Part shown: positions 36,601 to 50,013 of the stretch, piece after piece | Layout: each line of letters starts with the position of its first letter | Numbering within the stretch: position 1 is the stretch's first letter | NCBI GenBank assembly: GCA_036583965.1 | Contig: JAZBQD010000015.1 | Coordinates: forward strand, 23,713,310 to 23,777,309 | Source: Prunella strophiata | Lineage: Eukaryota > Chordata > Aves > Passeriformes > Prunellidae | Length of the DNA: 64,000 nucleotides | Reading direction: 5' to 3' | Made by a program: the position numbers and the translations under genes | Notes under the pieces: generated by a model | Told to the model about the DNA's origin: nothing | Databases searched by the model: none | The model's input: the letters and a program-made list of their open reading frames with translations, nothing else

Positions 36601-36880
36601 TCACAAAACCTATTCATCAAACTCTTAACGGGGAAGAGAGTCTCACATAATCCTGCTTCAAGTGCGGCACCATTAAATAATCATTAGACTTCATTGCTGG
36701 TCTTGAGACCCACTCCAAATCCACAAAGCAAGCTTTTTACCATTCATCAGAACTGCATTTAGATGAGATTTTGACCTGATAAAAAAGGGTGTTTTTTGTC
36801 ACTATCAGTTTCATGGCTGTGCTCTTTCTCCTTTCAGAGGCTGTGGTGGGGTTTATTTTTTTTTCCCCTTTCCTTAACAA
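33613..36880. other. non-coding stretch, AT-rich, motif-bearing
   Basis: No gene was recognised beyond the candidate exon at its left edge. The stretch 34074-34110 holds imperfect tandem copies of an ATTTTCATTTAATT unit. Around 35560-35770 and 36520-36740 the sequence is of even complexity with few runs and could include further conserved non-coding DNA. The frames are 64-88 codons and unremarkable. No transposon was identified. Confidence 0.45.
34237..34440. promoter_or_regulatory. candidate conserved non-coding element with octamer and TAATTA motifs
   Basis: The segment carries GGTAATTAGG at 34272-34281, TTTAATTGCC at 34291-34300, CACGGTAATAAATTTGCATG at 34387-34406 including the POU octamer ATTTGCAT, and ATTCATAATC. 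These are homeodomain- and POU-type sites in DNA of otherwise even composition. A 36-bp stretch at 34237-34272 is bounded by an acceptor-like TTCTTTTGCAG and a donor-like GGTAATT and is open in one frame, so a tiny exon is an alternative reading, though the donor is weak. Confidence 0.25.
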
Positions 36881-37480
36881 AAGTAAAAGAAAATAAAGGC
36901 AGATGGCCAACTCTTTCCAATATCCGTTTGCTTTATTTGAGCAGTTTAATGTAGTGAAACAGAGTGAAATGTTGCTACTTGCTAAATGGTAAACAACACC
37001 ATTACCCAGAATTCAGCAGCAGACTGATACAAAACAGGGTGCTGGTGATTAATTAAACTGTTGTTGTAATTGTAATGCATGATACATAATAGATAGTGTG
37101 CTGTGTATTTTAAAAGCTTCAGATTAGCAAAGAATAACTTCCTTACATAGCACATCTCCATTCCATGCTGTTAGTGCACAAATAATAAAAAAAGAAAAGG
37201 TCATTACTGCTAACTAATAAAAATAATGTATCTTGATTTTCCTTACCCTATAACCATGCACTGGAGGAGCTGCATATTGTGAGGCAGCAGATCATACAGC
37301 CCTGCAGAAAAAAATGTGAGTCTTTTTCTCCTGTCTCTCTTGGATACAAGAGCACAATATTCATTATTAATCAATAACAATTAGAGTGATCAGCCTGAGC
37401 TGCAAAATATCAGAATGTGCTTCTGAGCTGTTATAATTCCAGTTATTATCACCTCCCTCAAAAGAGCAAAGTTCGTGTTC
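36880..37480. promoter_or_regulatory. candidate conserved non-coding block rich in TAAT motifs
   Basis: About 600 bases without any frame of note contain many homeodomain-type cores: GATTAATTAA at 37047-37056, TGTAATGCAT at 37071-37080, CTAACTAATAAAAATAATG near 37211-37229, and TATTAATCAATAACAATTAG near 37364-37383. The last also includes a SOX-like ACAAT. The density of TAAT/ATTA words with little low-complexity sequence resembles enhancers of developmental genes in gene deserts. This is motif-based inference only. Confidence 0.3.
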
Positions 37481-40400
37481 TGCAAATAACTGCAATGAGC
37501 ACTCTCATTCATGTGGCAAACTTGAGTGTGGCTCCCACGGAGAGGTAGGTTGAGGTTACATTCCCTATTCTCTGGGATACTGAAGCAAGCACCTTAATTC
37601 AGGAGTGATAGTGTGCCTTGTTGTGACAGGACAATACATGTCTTTAAGTTCAAACATGTCCTGAATGCCTAGCCAAACTTGGCCTAAATCCCTCTTGTGT
37701 ATCAGCTTCGAGCCGATAATAAAACAAGCTTAGCCTGCTAATTTTTTTTGCTCTGTTTACACAGTATCTGTTAACCAGGGCAGGATGCTCTGACTTTGGT
37801 GGTTTTCTTACTCACCATCAAAGACTTGGGACCTGATCCCTCTGGTCCCTGCATCTCTGTTGGGGTCTCTGAGCTGGGCTGCTGCAGCCTTTTTTCCATG
37901 AACAGCATTTATGGCATTTATAGTATTTATGTCTTCCCTACGCAATACAAACACCAATGTAGATGATTGAGGCATGACCCACAGCAATTGCAAAACTTAA
38001 TTTTCTTTTCCAACTCTGAGTGCTCCTCTGCCTGACTATCATGTCTGTTTCATCTGTGGGGTTGCAGAAGTTACTCTGAACCATGCTGTACCTGCCACTG
38101 GGAATCATCCAAATAAAATATCCCACATTGGTGATACACTGCTAACAGGTTGACTGTGAAGGGTGAATAATCAAACTGAATACTTCACCATTTCATTTTT
38201 ATGTCACTACTAAAATAATTATTTTTAAAAAATCTTAAAAATAGAGAACGCTCAACCCAAATAAGGCCTCTTATCCTGCTTTCAGGTTTTTTTGCATTAA
38301 TTTTTAATACTCAGATACCTTCACATAACTGGCAAGTATTCAATGCGCTATATTTACTCTCTGATCAAGATTTTCTCCTTTCCCTGACACATATCTTCAG
38401 GTACACTATCCACATACTTATGTGAGTGCTTAGTTCCTGCTCAGTTCTCAGTTAGTGACTAAGAAGGAGATAGTTGAAGGGAGATTGTGAAGGATAGAGG
38501 AGAGAAATTAAGTACAACTGCTGCCTGTGTTTACAGATGAGGTTCACAGGATTATGTGTCTCAGAGAAATTTAATAAGATTCTGTGAGTACGTGATGTAC
38601 TCCACTGTCTTGTGTGCATAAGAGATGCACACAGGTCTTGACACTCATATTTATTCATAAAGGATTCTGAAATGGCATGATTTTAAATATAGCCTAAAAT
38701 CCAAGGATAGTAATAAGGATGGAGGATGATAGTGGAGCCTGATGCCTTAATTAATGCAAAGGCTAACCCTGATTTTTGAGAAATGGCAAGTTCTTCTGCC
38801 TACACCCTTGCTGCTGTGCAGAGAGGTGTGAATCCTTGGCCGGAATGCAAAGAAATAGTGCAGCCTTAGTCTGGCTGCAAACTGCTGTCAGAGGGTAAAA
38901 TAAACATCTATCTGCTACCTTTTTTTACATCCTTCCTGCTGTTCCCATGGTCTAAGGATGTGTTGTTTATCCATGCTGCTAAGTCTCCTTCAACTCTTTC
39001 TGTTTCCCTCTGTGAGAGATGTGAGAATGCCTGCAATAACTTTTATAAATATTATATGTTCTGTCTACATTTTGGTGTGCTTACAATATTGCAAGGGGTT
39101 AATTCCAGTGAGGCATCTCAGCTTCAAGGAAAGGAAATGATGTTGGGATAGTAGTGATCAATTTGCTGAACAGGCAAGGCAGGCAATGCCTTCAAGTTTT
39201 AGCTCCCTTTGCTTTGGGTCTGGAGTATTGAGGAAGCTAATGTGCTGAAAAACAAAGATACAGAACAGGAGAAAGAAAAGTTCCCTGAGTAGGAAAGCAG
39301 AAACAAGCCAAATTTCAGTTTGAGTACTCATGTCCACCTCTGCCTCCTTCAGCACCAGGAACCACCTGACATGCAGCCCATCATTATTTGTAGGTCTTTA
39401 ATTTTCAATTACAATAAAAACATCCCTTCATCATCCCATACTTTTTCTCCCTGTTTTGGCTACTTGGAACCATCCCATTTCTCTTAACATATGAAGTTTT
39501 CCATGTTTCCAGCACTTCCTACATTTTCATCTGACTTCATACTGCTCCTCAAAACCAACAGCTTCCAGAAATATTACTTGATTATTTGTCCATTTTCTTG
39601 CCTTATCTCCCTCTTTTTGTATGAGTCTTTATCTCACTTTATGTTACACAGCACTTCAAGGAGGAATTGCATTAGCCCTGGATTTCCTTTTTCATAACCT
39701 TAGGTTAGTCACTGTTTCTTCAGCGTTTTGTTTTCTCAGCTATGGTTTTGATTGACTGTAAATTTTCAGTTTAGCTTTTACACACTTCCCACATGGATAT
39801 ATGGATATATCCATGCCTATAGATTGCAAGTTGGCTGCTTGGTTTACAATGTGAGACAAGCTGTAAGAATCCGATTTTGCTCAAGTAGTGCTAAAGAGTA
39901 AGTAGTGAACAATTAAAATACTCTTTTTTCTTGATGGCTAAAACACTATTGACAGTCTCTTTCAAATACCTTTTATGTAGCACATCTGAAAGACATTCAA
40001 AATGTGTATTGAGACACCTTTCAAAGTGCAGCATGCTCCCTATCATTAAGTGATTTAGGGAGAGGGTAATAAGACACATCATTTTGCCACTGATTTGCTC
40101 AGGCATTTGTGACAGATGCAGGAGAGCAGTTCACTCTGAGTATGCAAATGAAAATGATGCTGACCCCACAAGGCATTATCTGTGCAGGAATGCACAGGCT
40201 CTCCCTTGCAGGAGGGCATGAGAGTAAAGATGTTTTCCTGGTCCATGAAAAGTGTTTGTAAAAGTACCTGGCCAAGCTAATATTTACTGTGCAGGAATAT
40301 TATAGAAAATGAACACCGAGTTTTCATTTTAACTCTCAAAAAAGTTACTGAGAATGGTTTACACTTTTTTTGACCTCTGTTAATGTACTTTCATGAATGT

Positions 40401-43400
40401 ACATTGGTTAAGGTATTTTCAAGGCAATATAAGCCTCTCCAGCACAACAGCCTTGTAACTCCTGATTGATTCCTCACTCACCCTTTTAGTGGCATCTCCA
40501 GTTTCTCTAACTCTATCTTCTCTCCCTCTCTTTGTTCTACTCTTTTAATTAAGAATTGTACTGCTCTTTGATTTTTTTCCTCATTTAATAGGCTGTGCCC
40601 AGTGGCATTAACTCTTGCTTTCCCTGATTTCTTTGATTTTTTTTTTTTTTTCTTCATAACTGTATTAAGCAGAGTCAAGTTTCAGGAAGATATGATTGCC
40701 TGTCCAGGGAACAATGTTGAATCCCACACCTAGAGTGATAGATTTCTTGTGGGGCTTCTCAGCATCACTTATCCAAGCTACCATTCTTCTTGCACTGGGA
40801 TGTCAGTTCCACTCTGTGTGAAGGTCTGGTGTATTTTTAATGGACATCTCAATCTCACATCACCTCAGAGGGATGGGCAGGGAAAAGTGTCTAAAGGTAA
40901 GTATTTATATTAAATATGAGGGTCTTTTTTGGTATTTGGTAAAATACCTATTAAATTATTTGGTATCAGGCATTTTTTTATGTAAATAAGGTTTGCATGT
41001 GTTTATGAAGACTTTCTCTAATATCACATATTACTACTATTAAAGAGAGGAAACAGCTGAATTTTTTTCTACAACCATGAGAAAAGTTTTATTCATCTTG
41101 TTTAGCACTTGACAGTCATGTTCAGATCAGTTTCATTAATTTAGTTTATATAAGCCCATGAAAGAAGTTCATAAAAGTATGCAAGAAATAATTAGGTGAA
41201 AAAAAATAGATTTACTTCCTAGCCAATCTGAAGCAACTAAATACCCAGATAATACCAGGCTTACTCAAAGTGTCATGAGAAACAGCTGTTTGACCGTGCT
41301 GATTTCATACTGAGAATTCCTGAGATTCCTGTAGGATTTGAGATTTTTACATGGTGTGGTAGTGTGATAAGCATAGTACTTTAATAACCATCTTGGTAGT
41401 TTTCTGGTATCATTTTTATGTTGCAGTAAATGTAATTCCTTTGTTACCTGGTACCTTGCTGTCTGTATAAGAGCCAACAAAAGCAAAAGTGCCGTATCAA
41501 GCTGGTACTCAGAAATCTGAAGGAGGGTGGGTGGTCATCAGTTTCTCTGTGGAGAACCTGGTAAATTGTTAGGGAGATCTTTTCTCTCTCACTGTGGACA
41601 CAAGGGCTTTTAAAGATCTTTTGCCCTGATTTTGTTCAGCTGTCATGCTGCTTTATAGATGAGTCACAAATGATGTCACAGGAGGAAGAAACTAAAATTC
41701 CTGGTGTGAACATCTTATGCACATGGCAAAGCGTGACCACCTTAAGAACAACAAAGTTGTGAGGTCTTAGTCTAAGGATTTGTGGGGAAAAATGGGGAGG
41801 AGTGGTGGAAAATTATCTATTAGAAAATTGGCACAGTCAAATAAAGCACAACTTTTTTTTTATACAAATAGATTAGATCATAAGATCTGGCACCAGCACA
41901 AGTGAAACTGAGTTTTTCTTGTTGTGAACACTCTGCTTCACCATTCAAACGGCTTCATCATTGGCATTTGGACACCATGGAGAGGGCAGCAACATCTTGA
42001 TGGGAAGTCTGGATTTTGACTCTTGCTGGATGGCTGCTTGTCACAGCTTTTGTGTTGGTGCTGGGAGTTGCCACTGTCCCTGGAGGCACGGAAACAAAAG
42101 AATCACAGAGGGTATGAGGCCTCCAATCACATTATTGAATGTTGATAGTTGCAATCTAAATAGCTGCTGTCAATAGATATCTTTTCTGGGGCAGAGGGTA
42201 GAGATTATTGAGGAGTCACATGTCTGGACAGGGATCAAAAACTGCATCTGTATTGTCAGTCAGTGAGCTCTGCATAACAGTGAGTTAAAACATGAGTAAA
42301 ACATGTCCAACATGATTTTACTGGAAATGTCAGACTTAGCTGATCTAAAAGTATTTTTGACAAGCCAGTGGTTCTTTGTAGTACTAGCTGGAACTTGCTT
42401 TGAAGTGACTTTGCTGCTTTTTTATACTGCAAAAGCTCAAAGGTCAGTAGATTTATCCATTCGAAGGTCTCTGTGGAGAGGTCAGCTCAAAGCTTCACTC
42501 TGTTTCACTCATTCAAAGGAACACGGGGAGGCTGCAGAGGTTAGTTAGGAGATAGGATTACAGTGTCTGCAGTGTGGAGAAGGTGTGCCTCTCAATGTCC
42601 CTATTATAGCTATTTCTATGTGAACAAATGACCCAATTCATAAACCAATCTTTCAGTGAGGTCACCATGCTTTACACAGAATCTCTAGAAATTTATCTAC
42701 ATTAATAATCAGCTGTATAAAGGTATTATCTAGCCATCAGATTCACAGGACTTGAGGGGTCTGCAGTTATCAAGGTAAGACCTGTAGTATATGAGAAACT
42801 GGATTCCTGAGAAAGAGTTTGTGCTGAAAATTGTGGGTTTTGCCTCTGTGTGTGTAACCTTTTGTTTCAGGCATGCATCCTCTTCTGCTCATCCACATTA
42901 CCCTGAGATCAGACAACTGCAATGCATTCTACTTGCAGCTGTTTCAGGAGGGAATTTAACAGCACGAGCCATCCCACTTATCAAAGGCAGGGAACATTTA
43001 ACAACAATGTGCCACAAACCACAGCAATTCCCAGTGGTCTCTTGGGTAGGATTCAAGGTGATGGCATTGACCTTTATAAACCAAAATGGTCTGGCCCAGC
43101 TTATTAGAGACTTCCCTCCACGCAACACTCCACAGCAGTAATTGAGAAAGGTTCAAGCTGAAAGTGTTTTGGGATATTGCTTTGATTGTATAAAAGCTAG
43201 AGCTTTCCTTCTGCAAATTCTCCCAAGTATATCAGGTTTTGGGGAGATTATGGAAAGGACTGTAACAAGAGATTGATAGATTGTTCATTAGAATGGAATA
43301 GCACATTGTGAAAACATGTATCTTCATGACTTTTTTTGTTGCTGGCAAGAAGTTGCATTTGACTTTGACTGAGTTGAAATCACTAGCCCACTGGCTCAGC

Positions 43401-46400
43401 AATTCATTCAGGAGAGCATCATTTTATCTGCAACACTGGAAGTGTAACTATGTGAACACTATCCTACTGTTCTAAAACTGAGGCTGTATGGGCAGCCAGA
43501 CTCCAAACCTCTGTTTAGTTCCTAACACAGGAACTATTTCCCAGACTTTGTGGTGGTGCTGGGGCAATGAGAAGTGAAGGTACTGCTGAGATGCACTGAT
43601 CCTCCCCAGGAATCCTGGTTATTAAAAAGCCTTGTCAGCTCTGTGCCTTGGTGGGGAGAGGATGCATAACAGAAAAAAAAAACAAAAACCAAAACATTGT
43701 GTACTTGTTGTAGAAACAAGTAATTCAATTGCTTCAAAACTGGCACTTGAAAAAATAAAGTTAATTTTTCCATTTTGTAAATGTTATAAATTAGAAATCT
43801 TGAGTTTTAAACAAAAATTATCTAGTAGACTTGCCCACAGGAAACTTTGTATTATTTTCTGTTATTCTCACAGATAACTTCCCTTTGAAGTTGGGTGCTC
43901 ATGTCATCTGGTGCTTCATTCACAGCATGGAAAAAGCCTTAGGACACAGCCTGAGTGTGCCTGTAATAGGAGAGAGGAGCAGTTCCCAATCATTATAAAA
44001 TTAAGGTAGAGTGGTTTCTCACCATATGTAAGTTGTTTGAAGAGAGAGTAGCACAACACAAAGGCACAGCTATGTCAGTGCCAGAAAGGGACTACAACTG
44101 GCTTTAACATCCTTCACATGAGGACTCTGTGTGAGCTTGGAAGTGGCAAAACAAGGAAATGGGGAAGCTTAGGAGGGATTTATCTGAGACCTGGAAACCT
44201 GGTTTAGGAGTTTCTCTGTGTATGAGCAGGGTCTGTCAGACTCTGTGCCACATCCAATATGTCTGTAACAGTGCTTTGGAAAGCAGCCTACTATGAATTA
44301 GAAAAGGGAGAGAAAAGGTAAAGGTATTCTCTGAATGCAACTGCTAATCTCACAGGATTCTTGTTTTGCTGCTGGATATTAAAAGTCTTCGGCCTACCTA
44401 ATAAGGACCCATGTGCTTAGAGAACAGAAAAAAAAATGCACAGAATTTTCAAGTTACTCAAGTTTTTCTGAGTAGCAACAGCTCCTGAAGGAATGACAGA
44501 AATGTTTCATCCTTCCTCCCTTCCCTGTTTATAGCTCTGACCTGCACTTCTTCAGCACTTCAAACAAAGGCAGAAACTCTGTATTTGCTCTGCCTGGATT
44601 TTGTTATTCCAGGTTCCTTGTGTGACAGCAGAGTCTTCTCAGATTGCTCTTATCTGTGTTGGCTTGTGGGGATGTTAAACCTCAGAGCCCTAAGATCCCA
44701 CGCACCATCAGAGCAACTATCACAGCACATGTTGGCCTCCCAAGATATAAACAAATCTTCCAGTATCAAAAGGCAATAAAATACAGAAAACTTTAATCTT
44801 TTGATAGCTTTATAGTAAATTGCTTCTCTGTGAAGTGTCCTAGATGGTGTTTCTCTGATAGGCACAAGATTGAGAAAGTAGGATAATACGACAATCCCTA
44901 CACTTGCTTTTACCATCATTCTAACAGTGCACATTATTTCTAGAGCAACCTCTCTTGTGTATTAAAATAGACACACCTGTAAATATGTCCTAATATATTA
45001 AGCACAAAACTGTTTTACAACATCAAGGGATATACAAAGAGCAAATGATTTTAAGTCAGGGGGTAGGGTTGAAAGAAAAAATGTACCATGGAGATGATAT
45101 CTTTCTTTTGGTTTGGAGCATCCAGGGCCCCTGTTACCCAGATGAGCTCACGGCTCAAATCATGTAAAGCTCTGTCTCCTCTGCTGTGATTCTCTTTCTC
45201 ACCTAGTAAGCTGTCATCACTGTTCAGGTGGAAGCCCAGATTCAATCTGTCATTAAGCACCTAGCTTGTGGATCATCATCATTCTCTGTAGTTCCTCTGT
45301 AGTCAAAGAAAGATCACTTCAGACTACTTAAACATTGGATCACCCTTGTGCCCGGCCCTCCTAAGACCAGAGGGGAACCCTGGGAAGCCTATGCACCTAT
45401 ATCCAGCCTCTTGGATGCACTTTTGTCTCCTGTGCATCCAGGCACTGCATCTCCCCCAGATGCAATTCTTTCTTGACCCACCCCTGCATCCTCCAGCCTT
45501 CGTCTTTTGTGATGGCCACAAACCACAGCCCATGAGATGCACAGTTACAAAGCACGTGGATCTCATGCTGGGAAAGACTGCCTGCAGAATGCTGAGTAGA
45601 CAATGGAGTGGAGAATGTGGAAAGGGTCTGGGATGTGCTTCCCCACCAGAGGTGAATACTCCCTGTCATGTGTGATACCCACTCACATACAGATTGAATT
45701 GTCTTTGCTGTCCTGGTCCTGCTCTGTTGGCTGCTGGAAAGGAAAGCTGCAAAACCAGAATGGCCAATGGCTATTTTGCTATTTGAGGAAGAGACAAGAT
45801 GGTTGCACTGACCTTTCACAGAAGCCAATGTTCCCTACAGGACAAAGCTTTAGTCTTAAGTTGCTCTAAATAGTCAGTGGGTTGGAGAATATCCTTATTC
45901 TGGGCTCTGGTGGTCCTGACTCACAGCCCCAGCTGAGGTCTCTCTGCCTGGGCAGTTGGACTGTGAAAGACTCTGTCTGGTCACACAGATCAGCAAGTTC
46001 TCAGGCTTCTTGGAGCGTGCCAGCAAGTCTATCTCCTCTGCTTTAGTAGTAGTAATAGAAAGGAATCACAATTTAGTATATGGTACCTCTAATTTTAGAT
46101 AAAATCACTCACCCAAGTACAGTCCTTACTCCAATACTTTAAAGCAAGCAGGAAAACACACCAAACAAGTACATTGTATGCTTGGGAGAGTCCCTATAAC
46201 CATTAGGTTTCCTGACACGTGACATACATGTGAAATCTTACTTCCATGTCTAAGCACAGACACAGAAGTGCCTTATATACAAAGGATATTGTCTCACCTT
46301 CCCCTTCTCCAAATGATTTTTGTTCAGGTTTGTCCCAGTTCCCTGGTTACCTGAAACCCAGTCTGCTTCAGCCAGTACCTAATCCTCAGCTGGTCCAATG

Positions 46401-49400
46401 CTGAAGAGAGGCTTCAATGCATTGCTCCCCTGGCAAGGTGGCAGCCCTTCCTCCTGTTATGAGTGGTCCACCTCAGTCCCACTAGCCCCCAGCCCAGCTC
46501 TCAGGACTGGGGTCCATGCAGAAGCCCCCTCTAGACAGCATAACCCTGACACCAGAGGAGGTTGCTTTGCCCCTGCCATGTCCTCAAAGAGTATTGGTTC
46601 CTGAGACTCTCCCCATTGCTGCTTGTGAGGGGCACTGCAGGAAAGCTTAGGGAAAAGGGTTGATGCTTTGTAAGAGTGACACTTGGATTTAATTAGGAGT
46701 GCTCCCATCTCCCTTCCTTCCTTCTCCTCTGCTCTGAGAGTTACCCATAAAATAGATTTCTGTAGAATCTGGGTAAAGCTCTGATCTGTTTTTTGCTGAT
46801 GGAGCTACGTGAGGAACAGAATCAGGCCCACCAGCTATTTTTTTAGAAGAAAGAAATATATATTTCTTTTGCATCATGAAACTTCCTTGAGGAGATTTTG
46901 TTATGTTATGATCCAAGTCCTGCTATTTGGCACAGCAAGTAATTATTGTACAGTTACTGATTTTCTGACTCACTCCTTTGCAGATCCGTTCTGCTTCTTC
47001 GGATTCATTACAAGCCTCAAGGAGCTGAGCAGAAAAACAGCATGTCCCACCTTCACATGTCAGATAGTAAAGCTTAGTCATGCAGCTTAAAATAAAGTAA
47101 GCAAGGGGCAGATGGCAAAAAGGACAAAATGTGGCTTATTTAATCTGCCTGTGTTTGCAAGGAAGTAATTGTCTTTTAGGCTCCAGAAAACAGAGTGCTA
47201 CCAGAAGACAAACAATGAAGTCTCTCTTTCCAGGGCACATATGACATTATTTGTATAGCTTCAACAGGAGCCTGCAGTTAATTCAGGGCTTTCAATAAAA
47301 TTTACATTCACCATATGTAGAGGATAAAACACCTTCCTTGAATTTGGAAGCTGAATTGACCTGCTTCCCCTCCCTCATGTGATCAGTTCACCCAGAGAAA
47401 CTGTAATCCTCTTTTGAGCCCATACAGTAAAAATGTCTTTAACAAAACAGACCTTCCAACATAAAACTATTACATGAGGAAACAAGGCACTAAGTGGTAC
47501 AATAACTTGAAACACATAATACTGTCAGAAACAATGACTGCAGGCTTGACAGTTTCCATCAAACTGCTACCAATTTAAAGCTTTTAGTAAGTGCAATCAT
47601 TAATGTATGCAGAGCTGTTAAGTAGTGAGTCAGAGTAACTTAGCTACATTTTGTTTTGTACTGACAAACCACAAAAGAACAGCTCAAGTACTGGAAGTAC
47701 AGTTGCTCATTAGATATTTAGTTTTGCAAATACCTTTGGAGTTTATTCAGTTATTTTCAATGAAAGTGTACAATGCAGTTCTGCACAGGCTGAAAGGATT
47801 TCTTTCTTGCCATAGATAAATAGGACACATTTTAAACCTACCATGTTACTGGTGAGAAGATGAGCCCTGAGCAAAAACAAGAAGAGGGATAGTGCAAATC
47901 AAACTGTCTAAATGTTCTGAAAAGTTTCAGATTTTAGATGTTTTTGAGATGCTTTTGAGATGCTTCTGAGGGAACCAGAGAGGTCCTGGCTAACTCTAGA
48001 GGATGCTGCATTGTGTTTGTACCTGTTGAATAATGACAGCTGGGAGGTGTGCACAACTGGAGAAAACAGGGCATGGAAATCTGATGATGCCTACAAATTT
48101 ATTCTACATTCCTAGATTTCCAGACTTGAGGTCCAGTAATTTCTAGGTGTCTTTATAAAACAGAGAAGGAGAAGAAACCATTAGGGAGAGGAAACATCAG
48201 CCATTATGAGGAGACATTCAAGCTGAAATTCTTGTAGAGGAAGAGACTGGTGAGAGGGGAAGGTGTTTCATGGTTATAAAATCATGGAGATGACAGCTAA
48301 CATTAATGCAGCTCTTTCATTCACCAGTTGTCCAGGCACTCAGTAACCACTACAAGACTGCTTTAAAACACACAGAAGGAAACTTCTGGACAAGCTTGTA
48401 CTGAAAGATGGTTTCAGCTGGTTCAAAGAAAAGATGGACAATTCCACAGACCAACAGTATAGTAATAGAGTGAATAAATGAATGCATCCTGCATCATCTC
48501 TAGTTTTGGGACTACAGTGAATGGATTCGAGGGGAGGGCCAGGTTTTTGCTGTTAGGATAGAATACTTGGCCAAATGGCCCATTGCTTGGGGTCAGCTGG
48601 GCATTCTTGTTTCTTATTCTTGTTTCCTGGACTCTAGAGAAGGTGGTATGTTCCTCATTGCCAGGCATAAATTTGACATTTGTATTTGCAGAATTTTAGT
48701 AATGGTTTTCACTTAGTTGCTATCTAAAGCCTTTACTGGCTTTTGATTTTGAGCATGCAGTTCATCTGGTGTTTAAAGAACTACTCGTGGGCTTGTCTAG
48801 AGGCATAAAAAACTTGAAAGTGAAGATGAGCTCAGCACCACCTTCATCATTACCCTCAGGAAGCAGTTTTTTCTACCTTTTTCATCAAGCAGAGACACTT
48901 GGTTTACTTGTCCACTTACCTGTTTTCTTGGAGAAAGACATAACAGAGCTGAGATGATTACCTACAGGACAACTTTAGAGCTGATCACTGTGTTGAGGCC
49001 AAGAACAGAGACCTAAGGCACAGGTCCCCTCCTCTCCACATGTAAAAGATCCTTTTCCTTTTGTATTAACAGCAGTAGAAGTTTTGGGAGTTGGTTGGAA
49101 GCTGGGGTAGTGAGGTAGGATGAGAGATGTACAGCTGCTGCATCTGTGTCCTGTCCTAGGAATCAGGCATCTTCTCTGCAGTGCAGATTTTCTTTGTAGA
49201 AGAGTTTCTCTTACAAGGAACATGACTGGCTTTGGTTACAACTCTCCTTGGCTCAGTCTTCCCATTGCTCCTGAATGTTCCATCTCCTGGACAAATCCTC
49301 CTACTGTGTTTCTATCTCCCTGGCTAATGTACTGGGTTAATGTCAAGCAATACTTTCAAAGGCATTTGTAACTTCAACCAAACAGTCGAGTGATGTGAAA

Positions 49401-49980
49401 ATATGCCTGTTCATTTTAGGTCAAACACATTTACCTGCAGGTTACCTACTCAAGTTCCTCATTACCTAGTGATTTTCCTGGAAATCTAGTAAGACCAGAA
49501 ACTACTACTTTAGTATGTTGCTATAGCAGTGAAGTAAATGCAAAGGAGCATGCTAAGAGAAGAAAGATGCCACTAATGTTTCCAAACCACCATTACAACA
49601 AAAGTAAAATAAGTTTGGGGCTAGGTCAGACACTCAGGTCAGTTCTGATTTTGTCAAAACCAGATTATTTCTTCCTTAAAAGCAACACAGCAGAAGTGCA
49701 AATGTGGCATGTCATGTCCTGTTGCAGCTCTCTGTACCTCACACTGTGCACAAATTTTATTTTGAAGAGAATGGTGTTTGCCGAGGTGTCACAAATGGTT
49801 GTTATCCTCCAAGCCAGCAAGTTCCTAAAGCACCATCAATGCAGCAAATTCCTATTATCTAACTTTCAAGTTACCTTGACTCAATTTGTCTCCTCCATGG
49901 CTTTTCCAGGAGTGAAAATAATAATGATAGAAAAATGGTTCAAAAAGTAGAAACAAAACCAGGGAAGCATTTGGTCTTAT

Positions 49981-50013
<33 letters not shown>

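Noticed and set aside
39801..39814. Palindrome ATGGATATATCCAT.
   Set aside because: It is part of a short ATGGATAT tandem; palindromes of this size are expected in AT-rich DNA and no factor site was recognised.
45960..46010. GGTCACACAG near 45979, as in the MIR core.
   Set aside because: It is an isolated 10-base match without neighbouring consensus blocks.
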